Positions 25,401 to 37,400 of a DNA stretch of 64,000 nucleotides are shown one piece after another; positions within the stretch are counted from its first letter, which is position 1, and the number at the start of each line of letters is the position of its first letter. The DNA is taken from assembly GCF_030867095.1 (NCBI RefSeq), contig NC_081831.1, positions 21,614,001-21,678,000 of the forward strand. The letters run 5' to 3'. The position numbers were made by a program, and so were the translations under genes. The notes below the pieces were generated by a model. It searched no databases. It saw only the letters and a program-made list of their open reading frames with translations, and had not been told where the DNA came from. This DNA is from Alligator mississippiensis (Eukaryota; Chordata; Crocodylia; Alligatoridae).

Positions 25401-28400
25401 AGCTCCAGCCCTTTAAGAAAAAAAAACCTGGTGTCACCAGCAGCTACAGCAGCCTTGGGGCTTCTAAGGGCTCATGCAGAGCCCCCACATGGCGTGGGGC
25501 AGTGAGGGGCAGTAGAGATCGCCCCCCCACCAAGCAGCACCCAGTGTGTCAGGGCTTTTTTTTTTTTTTTTTAAATTGCCGGAGCTGGGGCAGACGGACA
25601 GCCATTGCCAGGGCTAGGAGAGCAGGCAGGGGATGGGCCTGTGTGATTCAGAGATTGGGCAGCAGCTGAATCTCTGAACCAGATTCAGCCAGATTGATTC
25701 AGGACAGTGATTCAAATCACCACATTGAATCGCTGTCCCGCAAATCGGCCAAATCCAAATCCAAAACTAATACTAGCCGTTTCACACAGGCCTACTGATT
25801 ACTTATTTTATCACACCGTTAACTGCATTAACACATGGTCAGGCTACTACTTAAGACATGGTTAACTTGTTAATCGTGTCTTAAGCATAACCTCTGCCAG
25901 GGGCCCAGAGATCTGCAGAGGAAACAGTAGCTCAGAGATGTGCACTATTTCCACGTATCTTGATAATCCAGGGAAATATAAGGCCCAGACTGTCAGCATT
26001 GTTACTTATTTCAATGATGGTCAAGTTAGCAGAAACATCAAGGAATCGTATTTATCAGACTATCCCTAACTTTTAAAATGCTCTTTGCACCATTGTTCAT
26101 TTGTGCCAATCTGAAGTGCATGGACTAGACAAGCAGGTTTAAAAAAAGAATCAAAAATCAAATGCAGCAGCAAACTAAATCCCACACCAAAGGCTATCTT
26201 GATTCAATTTTGTAATTCAACAAGCCTCCACACCTTAGTTTTCTTAAAATGCCACAGAAATTCTAGAGTACTGCCAGAACCACAAGGTTTAGGCAAAGTT
26301 TGCTGCAAAATGCTCAGGGCTTATGCAATTCTCAGTTTATTCAAGACCCCACTGTGAAAACAGAGCTGGTGTTAGTGCTGTTTGTCAGGAAATAGCTTCC
26401 TGCTCCCAGATAATCACAGAGGCTACACAGCATACCTTTTGGGGAAGGAAAGCTATTTTCTGATCCTTTTCCAACAGGCGTGGCTGGCAGAGACAGAGAT
26501 GCCTGGACAGCTGAATCCATCTTTTCACAGTCTAGAGTTGGAGAACTAGGAGCAGACTTCCTAGTAACTTCCTGCTGCCTTTCCCGTACTGCTAACTCTT
26601 GTCGTAAGTCTGGAGATTTGAAAGGGGAAAAAATCAAATATTTCAATTAATGGTTTGATTCATTCTAAAATACACCCATTGCGCTCATCTGCGGATGTAC
26701 ACACACAGCGTTCTTAAACCAAACTGATATTAACTCCTGAAGACCAAGCTGAAAGGAGACTCAATCTTGAGCTAGGCTGCGAATGTAAAGCAAACATACT
26801 TTAAAGCTCAAAGAATGGGAACAGACAGGCTTTGGACTATGCAGTGAAGGTCAACAGGTCCTGTCTTTTCAGAAAACGAGGTAAGGGAAAACAAATTTCA
26901 GAACTGTGGACTTACCAATGAAAGTGTATGTTGTTTAGGTCTAGAGACTGTACACAAGAATAAGTCAGCTGGCCCACTGCCATGACAAGACTTGGAAAAG
27001 GGAGCTTCTCAAGCAAGTTAGACTCAAATTGCGCAAAGTATTATAGGTTAATATCAGCATCTTCCACCAGCATATTCCATCAGAAGTGACTGGGTAGCTA
27101 GTAATCTTCACAGTACCAGCAGAATATGCTCCTCACAGAAAATCATAGAATTATAGAGAAGTAGGGCTGGAAGTGACCTCCAAGGTCATCTAGTCCAATT
27201 GCTTAAAACAAGATCATCCCTATGCAAACCATCCTATACAAACCATTATCTAAACTCTACATAAGATCACCCTCAACCCTGCCGCAACATACACCTAACA
27301 CCCTAACTGTCCACAGGTAAGGCAGGGAAAAAACAGCAGCCAACATCCTGCTTCTATAAAGGGTTGCCAATATACGCTCAAGAAATCCCAGGAAGAGAGC
27401 CATATCCCCTGCTACAGAGGAAGGCAAAAAAACCCACAGTCCATTCCAATCTGACCATGGGGTGAAATTCCGTCATGACCCCAAATACAGCCATTGGTCT
27501 GACCCTGAGCAGAAGGGCAAGACATTCTAGCCAGAAACCTCCAGCTTTGATCCCAGTAGAAGTATTGGCACACCCCCGTCAAAGTCCTAAGCCTTGGCTG
27601 AAGTCAACATCCATTGCCTCTGAAGGAGGCTCAAAACTACGCTGACACATGTAGCAGACAGGGAACCAGCAAAGCCCAGAAGCATGGGAATACCCATGGT
27701 AGAACACAGGCATAGCTACACCTAAATCATCCCTGATCAGCAGCTGTCCAACCACTTCTTGAACACTTCCAGTGAAGAAGAGTCCACAACTCACGCAGGG
27801 AGTCTATTCCACTGCCTCAGGATTCTAACAGCTAAGAAGGTTTTTCCAGATATCCAATCTAAATGTATTTTTCTGAAACTTCAAGCAACTGGTCCATGTC
27901 ATACTCTGTAGCAAGGGAGAAAAGGTGCTTTCCCTCCTCTTTAAGGCAGCCCTTCAAGTATCTGAAGTCTGCGATCACGGCCTTGATAGAGTATCCTGTT
28001 CTTGCGCAAGCTGAACATGTCTAGCTCCTTCAGCCTCCCCTCATATGACTTGCTCTCCAAGCCCTTTATCATCTCTATTACCCACCTCTAGACCCTCTCT
28101 AACTTCTCCATGTCCTTTTTAAAACGAGCCACCCAGAACTTCACACAATACTCCAGATGAGGTTTGTCCAGTGCCGAGCAGAGAGGCACGGTCACCACTG
28201 ATGTCTTGCACCTCATACTTCTATTCGTGCATCCCAAAACCACATTCGCTTTTCATGTGGCTGCATCACGCTGCAGACTCAATATGAGTCTGTGATCTAT
28301 CAAGACTCCCAAGTCCTTCTCCATAGTGCTGCTGTACAGCAAGGTGTCACCCTTTTTATATCTGTGTTTTTGATTATTCCTCCTGAAGTGCAAGTCCTTG

Positions 28401-31400
28401 TATTTTTCCACATTAAACTTCATCCCGTTAGCTGTAGCCCAACTTTATAATCTGTCAAGATACTTCTGAATTGTGCTTGCATCCTCCAATATGTTTGCAG
28501 TCCTTTCCAGTTTTCTGTCACTTGCAAACTTGCTCAAGACATTTTCTATGTCAGCATCCAAATTCATTAATAAACATGATGAACAGCACTGGGCCCAGCA
28601 CAGACCCCTGCATGACTCCACTTGAAACCTCCTGCCATATTGACATGGATCTGTTCATAATTCCATTTTGCTTGAGTCTACTGAGACAGTTATCTATCCA
28701 CCTTATACTAGTTTTATCTAGCCCATGTTTCTCCAATTTGTTTATGAGAAGGTCATGTGGGACCTTACCAGGAGCCTTGCTGAAGTCCAGATATACTATA
28801 TCCACAGCATTCCCTTTATCCACCCAAGTACTTATTTCAACATGATTTATTTTTCAGAAATCCATGCTGACTGCTTGTGATTAGCCTTTCCTCCTCCAGA
28901 TCCATGGCCAACATGGATAAGTAAAAGGGAACCTACATTCTAGCATCAATGGTAGTGCCATGTAGATTGTATTATAAAGTCTCCTTGGACGTCACAAAGG
29001 CATTGACAAGTCTGTGCTACAGATCACATGGAGAGCAGGATGCAGTTATCACCCCAAACACAAAAGCACTTCCAGCTACCAACTCCAGCTGTGACTCTGA
29101 AAGTGGTAGATGATCATAACAGTGATGTTTTGGAGCAGCTGTCCTACAGGAACAATGTAGGAAAAGCCTGCCTCCCCACTTCTCCCCCACCCAACACACA
29201 TACATTTTTAAGAGTACATTCAATAGGTTTATGAATTAAATTATATGATGTTATTGCCTGCAACAAGAGAGGTGTCAACTCTGGCCCAGGAGGTCCTTTC
29301 CAAACCTATGTTCCTGAGTACTAATGAGGGTACTCATATGGCCCATTCTCTACTGAGTGTCCTGAAATCCCCATACAGAATATGTAGTATCACCTAAATG
29401 ACTAATGCCTTTCACTATGGTCTAGGATACACATCTGTCTCACTCTTTTGATGAGCTGCCTTGTTTTTCCTCTATCACAGCCTTAGGGTACTTCTAACAA
29501 TCTTAACTGAATATGCTCAGGTTTCTAATACTCTCACTCCTGTTATCAAGCTACATACAAACACACTTAAAGAGAGGTGTGGGAAGAACTTTGAAATTAT
29601 ACATCTAACTTTCAACATTATCTCACAAATTATTTTTACTTGCTGCTCATAAAAATGAGTTTCTTTTATTTTAATGATCTGCAAGGATCTCTTGTTGATC
29701 ATTCAGATACTTCTGAAGATTTGTCCTCTAAGTTTACATACTTTTTTAATATAATCTTTATGACTATTTTTATTGAAATTTGCAAATGTCATGTAATATT
29801 TACTACTCCTTTTTATTCTTTTTTTGTCAATTCTGTGTCTCTATATGTTATGTGTAGATTATATAGCTATACAGATACATACTTATAGTATGTATGCATC
29901 TCTCTCTAGATACAGAGATATACATACAATTTAGAAGTAATTTAGTGCTGTTGGGCACCGATTTTTCAACCAACGATTCCCATTAATCAGGCTATCAGTT
30001 GTCACTTATGAGATAATTTAGTTTTATCTGGCCTTTAGTAATGTCTTTCCTTGCACCTTCTATGCAAAACCCTTTTGCAAATTCCTGGTTCACTGATGGT
30101 AGCCTAGAATGCATCATTCACTGGTATCATTAATCCCACAAGTCTCATTGCACTCCTTTCTGAGATATCTTCAGTAAATCAGGCAATTCCCAAGAGGATT
30201 AGAGAGAGCTGAAAAGAATCCTACAAGGACTTCTAGTATTTATTTCCAGGTAAAATCCTGACCTTCTTCCCAAGAGCACATGCAACGCCTGGTCAGCAGG
30301 AATACTTGGAATACAGATCTGGCCTTAACTCAGTTTTCATGTGTGATTTGCAATTCACCTGTAGTGCTTACATTTAACAAAAAAAAAGTTTGAGTGGTTC
30401 TCATTATTTTTGTCTATTTACCAGCTGAGATTTTTCTCCCCCTCAACTGCAGAAGAAATATTAATAGCAAATGTTAAGCATATCATTTCCAATGTTTAAG
30501 GTTTGTATAGCACAACCGACTTAAGTCCCATTGTGTTGAGCTTTATACAAACATGAGTTTTAGTTGTTGCATGTGTCTGTTAACAAGGGAACAATGTGTT
30601 AAATCATAGAATTAATCCAACAAATGGTACCTCTTGCTTCGTCCTTTAACCTCTGTACAGAAACTAGCAATGATTCCTTGTCATCCAGCTCACTTTCTAA
30701 AAACGCATTTCTTTCAATAGCCTGGTTCAGTCTTTGTTCAAAGTCTTCCAGTGAAACTATTGTTGCCCTAGAAACAAAATCCAGAATATTAGGGTCTTCA
30801 GCTTAGCTGTCAAAGAACATTTAAAAGCATAATAAAGGAAAAAGGTTAGCAGCATCTATTTTCAAATCTAATGCTTGAGAGCTCTAATAATTCACCCTGG
30901 AAATAACTTCTCAGAACCAAAGAAGTGAGATGTGTAGGCTGAACAGGACAACACTCTAGCAACTGGACTCCCAGAACCATAAAGGAAAACAGATGGGCTA
31001 GAGCTGATATCCATGCTCTGCCATTGCCTTGGCCAGAAATAGATTTTAAAAAGCCCTGTTTAGGGCCAGTCAATGCTGTACTGTACATTAGTATCAGAAG
31101 CAGCTGCAGGGTACTGCCTCCATACTCCAAGCAGCTGACAGCCCGGGGAGCTAAGGCAAGTATGGAACCCCAATTCAGCAAGTTGAGCACTTAAGCATAT
31201 TTGTTTATGTTTTTTATTTGATTTATATGCTGCCCCACCAAGGCTCAGGGCAGCTCAGGACTGACAAAATGTGCTTTTAAATTTACTTTATGTCAGCTGA
31301 CTGACATAAGGTTCAGGGCAGCTTACAGTAAAAACAAGTCATAAAAACAAATAAAATATTACATACAATAGTAAGTGATAAAACATTTCCCAAACAATAC

Positions 31401-34400
31401 ACCAGAACTTAACCCCACCTAGTAAAACCCTGCTCAAAAAGGAGGTCTTAAAATGTTCCCAAAAGATGTCCAGATTCAGGCTCATGATGAGCCTTAAAGG
31501 GGAAGGAATTCCAAAGCTGAGGATCAATTCCTGAGAATGATCTCCTATATATTTTTGCTGGACAGTGGTGGAGATAGAACTTGCAGGAGGTTGCTCTCAG
31601 CGGACCTTGGGGATTGTGATGGAACATAAAGAGTCACTTGCTCCCTTAAGTATGTAGAACCCAGGCTGTTTGCGACCAGTACGCTGAATTGCACCCAGAA
31701 AGCTACTGGAAGCCAGTGCAGACCCTGGAGAATTGGAGTAATGTGCTCCTGGTGACCCAACCCCATCAAAGGTAGGCCACCACATTCTGAACCAGACTGT
31801 AGGAAATACCCTACTGGACCAAAGAGAAAGGTACACAAAGGCATGAACTCAAAATGAGGAAGGCCACTTGCAGGTAGAAGGCCTGTGAGTAGAGGTCCTG
31901 CATCCAGTACAGAAGTCCTGCCCCAATCCCTAAGGAAACAAGGGTAGGCTCAACAGTATCAGGCCACAGATTTGGGAATAAAAGAGGATCCTCTACTGGA
32001 CGTAGTACCAGGCCAAGAGAAAGGGGAACTCTTGAGCTGTTTTGTGTGTGGACAGCCAAGCCCCTGGCACAAGGATTGCCCATAGATGGACTTCAGTGAC
32101 GTGCAGACAGGGATTTCTGAGGTCCAGTGAGAGACCCCAAAGCACAGAGCCTATGTGGTCCCTGTGAAGACAGGACACCCAGGTCCTGGGCCTAGTAGAT
32201 TCAGGCTCTGGACAAACACTTGCTCATGGGCAGCTCTTAGACCCTGCTTAGCTATCAACTGTGGAGTGTATATATATGATCTGAATTTACACCTATCTGA
32301 TCACAGAGACAGGTGTTGGTTGAGGGCCAGAGTGCAGAGCTGATAGCAGCAATGGTTAACCACCTCCTCAATCCAGGAGTGGTGGGCTGGGACTAAGGCT
32401 CACTTACCTAGTTGTTGTGTCTGGCAGCAAAAAGTAGGCAGCATCTAAGTACTCAAGATTATCCTAAGGATCAACTAGGGGTGATATTTCCCTTTGACCT
32501 AGAGGTGTTTGGACACTGGTCTATACCACACCAAAAATGCCAAAGAATCAGAGAAGCCCTGAGTAGCGGTGGTGTTGTGGAGGGTGGCCTAAGAGGCAGG
32601 GCAGAGTTGGGGTACAATGTGAACTGGGTGACCCCAGAGAATATTCCACAGACCCAGGCTTATTGGGCAGTGAGGCTGAGGGGAAACTGTGCCCACGGGA
32701 GAAATGCCTCAACCCCAGAAATAGGATGTGCTTCTACTGTATCTACTGTTTGCTATCCACACCGTTCCCCATCCTCCACAGGGTTTTCTCCATTTGAACT
32801 TTAGTATAGTTCTCAGGATTCCCAGAACTTTTGTAATAGTTCTCCAGACTCCTGAGCAAGGGAATTTTGCAAGTATCCCCACATTAAATTTGCCAGTATC
32901 CCTTCATTTTTTCTAAGACATATTATACCTGTCTTCATGAGTCCCGGCAGGCATAGGGCACAAAAATCACAGAATGTCATCCAGTTTACTCTCAGGCAGC
33001 AGGAACAACTGGACCTAGTGGAAACATTTGCACAGGAGAACCTCAAGGCTGCACAGCAGACCCAAGAGCAGCATTACAAGAATGCACAACTGCAGGTCTA
33101 TCAACCTGGTGATCAGGTCCTGCTGTTGCTCCCCTCCTTGGAAAGTAAATTCTTTGCTAAATGAGATCATGAGGCAAATTAGGGGTATGGATTATGAAGC
33201 ACATCTGGTAGGGAGACAGCAAGGGCCCCACATATATTATGTAAATCTCCTGGCAAGCCTGAGAAGTGCTGAATGTCTCAACTGTTTTATCAGCAAACAC
33301 AGGAAATGTGGGGGGAAAAAACAACTGATTCCTGTCAGTGAGGTTGCTCTAAGGGGAAACTTGTCCACAGTTTGCCACAGCCCTATAGATGGAGTTTCCA
33401 GATGTGTTTAAAACCTAAGGAGGACTGCCCTGGTTAATTGTAAGATGGACCTGACAACAGGGTGTTCCCGTCCACAAGCAATTCTCCCATATACCCTAGT
33501 GACTCCAGAAGACAGTAAAGGAAGTACAGAGTATGCTAGAGACATGGGGCTGACTGAGGAGTCATCAGGTGAATGATGCAGCGCAACTGTTTTTTCTAGT
33601 TTGGCAACCAACACAATTTGGTTTTGCATTAATTTTAATAAACTGAACGTGGTGTTGAAGACTGATGTCTACCCTATGGCCTCAAATGATGAACTGTTGC
33701 AACAACTGGGGAAAAGGCAAACATGTGTGCATGTATGTGTGTGTATAAACATATACAAATCAACCTTGGATTTAATGAAGGGATACTGGCAAATCTCCTT
33801 TGCTCGGGAGACCTGAGAACTAATAGTATTCACAACACCTTGGGGACTGCACCAATGTAGAACCCGCCCCTTCAGTCTCCATGGTGCCCCACCACATTGC
33901 AGCAGCTAATGGATCAAGTACAATTGCCACGTTGGGAACACCCTGCAGAATAGCCTGTGTAAGCTGAGCAGTAAGCAAAAAGCAGTTGATGTGGGACAAG
34001 CAGCTCAGGTGTGGGACAGCCTTGAAGAGGCTTTTCTCTGTGCTAGTGACTTAGGGGGCCTGACAGCTGCTAGAGCAACAGTTCCCAAACTGTGGGTCAC
34101 AACCCCAAATGGGGTCGCAGGAGTGAGGGGCTGTGGGTTGGGAGTGAGGGACCATCATGCTGAGGAAATGGGGCCATAAATGGGGTCATGCTGAGGAAAA
34201 GTTTGGGAAGCACTGTGCTAGAGGGTTTGCCTCATGTCTAGTGTGTGTTTGTGGTCTATTTTTTTTCCTCTCTCTTTTTTTCCTTTTCTTCCCCTCTGGA
34301 GTGACTAAGTAACAGGGCTTGCTCTGTGTGGGGCTGGTTTAAATAATAGTCAGGTAAAGCTAAACTAGTCAGTCTTATAAAAGGCACCCCTCAGAGACCC

Positions 34401-37400
34401 ACATGAGCAGCAAACAGAGGGCAGCTAACAGGAGGTGGGGGCGGAGGTGGTAAGAGAGACAGAGAAAGGAGACAGAGAGAGAGAGAGAACAAGAACATGT
34501 GTGCCCGTGGGTAAGGGTCCTGGCGTGGTGTTTTGCATATAGATTCTTGCTTGTCTGTCTTCTCTTTAGAGCAGGGGCAGGCAATTATTTCGGGCGGGGG
34601 GCCACTTACTGAATTTTGGCAAGCCACTGAGGGCCACATGACAGGCAGCCAGGGGCAGATAAATATTAATTTTCTAAAATATTTAGGAGCCCTGCAGGCC
34701 GGATAGAATGGGCTGGCGGGCCACATCTGGCCCTCAGGCTGCATTTTGCCTGCCCCTGCCTTAGAGCATAGGTGTTCTCCAGGGAGCAAAGGAGGCATAA
34801 ATGGTCAGCTGTTGCAACCCGCATGGGATGTGCCACGTTCATGTTCCTCCCGGAGGGTTAGGCGCATTTTGTCCGCACCAAGTATAAGCTGGTGTCTGCC
34901 CTGGAGAAGATTCAAAGATCAGAAGGAAGGGCATCCATGCTGCATTGCATCAAGGACTAGGAAGATTATTTGGTCAAGAGTTATGAGTGACTGGTAATGG
35001 AAAGGCCAAAGGGCAATGAGAAACAGTAGCAGCACGCAATTTACTCAAAGGAGGGTCTCAGAGTTGAAAAGCAGCAGACTGAAGTCAGCAACCACTTTCA
35101 AGCACCCTGCAGTGGAACTGTTGAGGAAAAAGCAGAGGAAAGGACATCATCTGCAGGCATGAGTCAGAAAACAGCCTAGCCAGCAGGAAGTGCAAGGCCC
35201 CGCAGGTGAGGGCTCCAGGACCACTGTCTCAAGGAGGAAGAGAAAAGTGGTGGTGATGGGTGACTCCCTTCTGCAGGGCATCATCTGGCCAGCCAATAAA
35301 GAGAGCTTTGAGCTAGGTTCTGCAGGTGAGAGGTGAACTAAACCTTCTAGTAACAAAGCACACAATCCAGACAACTCAAAAAGACTCAAAGAAGAAACTT
35401 AACTCTGGGAAAGGGCCAAAGAGCTAAAGAACTGCAACAAGTGGCACTAAAGGGAAGCGAGGGCTTCAAAATGCAAACTATGCCCAATGCACATATGCAA
35501 AAACAAAAAGTATGAGGAATAAAAATAAAATGAGTGGAAAGCTGCAGCCTGTGAAAAGAACTATGCTATGATCTGACAAGCATCGCCAAGACCTGGTGGG
35601 ACAGCTCTTATGACTGGAATGTCAACATCAAAGGTTACACTGTTTCTGAAGGAGGAGGTTAAGAGAAAAGGTGGGGGTGTTGCCTTTATGTCAAAAACAC
35701 ATACACTTGTTGCCTGGTTCAGGAAGACAGCAATGCAGAATGCATTTGGGTGAAGATGAAATGTGAAAGATATGACAAAATAATGGTGGGGATTTATTAT
35801 AGGCCATCTGATCAGGAGAGGAGGTGGATGACGCACTCTTCAAGCAGGAGACAAATCTATTCAAAAGCTATGGGATGGTACTGATGGGACACTTCAATTT
35901 TCCAGACATATTCTGGAAGAACAATGCAGCCAAACATAAAATGTCAAGCCAGTTCCTAACTTGTGTAGAGGACAAATTTCTGTTCCACTAAGTGGAGGAT
36001 TATCTCTCTGGATCTTGCCCAGGGAAGAATTGACAGAGGATGTGAGGGTGATGGGGAACTTGGAAGGAAGTAATCACAGTACGATAGAATTCCAGATATT
36101 TAGACAGGGAAAGCATGAGGTCAGCAAAATTAGGACACTAGATTTCAAAAAGGCAGATTTCACTCGACTTAAGGAGTTAATAGGCATGGTGTCATGGGAG
36201 GATAGATTGAAGGATAAAGGCACCCAGGAAGGCTAGTGGCTTCTAAGGGGCACAGTACTGGAAGACCACCTAGAAACAGTCCCAACACAATCTCCTTCTT
36301 TGACAAATTAACTTCTTGGGTGGATGAAGGGAATGTTGAGGACATAGTTATCTGGACTTCAACAAGACTTTGGACAAAGTCCCACATGACTACCTTATAA
36401 ACAAATTGGAGAAATGTAGGCTAGATAAAACTACTACAAGGTGGATAGATAACTGCCTCAGAAGCCACAAGCAAAGAGAAATTATTAATGGGTCCATATC
36501 TGAATGGCAGAAGGTTTCAAGTAGAGTTGCACAGCAGTCTATCATGGGCCCAGTGCTGTTCAACATGTTTATTAACAATTTGGATGCTGGCATAGAAAGC
36601 TTCTTGAGCAAGTTTGCAGATGACATGAAACTGGGAAGGATTATGTTGGAGGATGTGAGAACAACTCAGAAAGATCTTGACAGATTGGAAAACTGGGCTA
36701 AAGCTAACAGGATGAAGTTTAATGCAGAAAAATACAAGGACCTACACTTCAGGAGGAATAATCAAAAACACAAATATAAAATGGGTGACACACCTTGCTG
36801 TATAGCAGCACTATGGAGAAGGACTTGGGAGTCTTGGTAGATCACAGACTCAATATGGCTCTGCAGTGTGATGCAGCCGCACAGAAAGTGAATGAGGTTT
36901 TGAAGTGCATCAACACAAGCATCAGGTGCAAGGCACGGGAAGTAATAGTGTCTCTCTACTCAGCACCGGTTAGGCCTCATGTGGAGTATTGTGTGCAGTT
37001 CTGGGCTCCACATTTTAAAAAGGACATGGAGAAGTTAGAGAGGGTCCAGAGAGAGGCAACAAATATGAGAAAGGGTTTGGAAAGCAAGTCATATGAAGAG
37101 AGCTAGGCATGTTCAGCTTGCAGAAAGGTGCTTAAGAAGAGATGTGATAGCAGTGTTCAAATTCTTGAAAGGCTGCCATAAAAATGAGGGAAATCACTTT
37201 TTCTCTCTAGCTGTAGAGAAGAAAACACAGATCAATGGCTTGAAGTTGCAACAAAGTAAGTTTGGACTAAATACCTAGAAAAATCTTCTTTGCTGTTAGA
37301 ATCATGGGGCAGTGGAATAGACTGCCTAGGCAAAGGGAAGCGACTGATGGACTCTCCATCACTGCAGGTGCTCAAGAAAAGGTTGGACAACCCCTGATCT

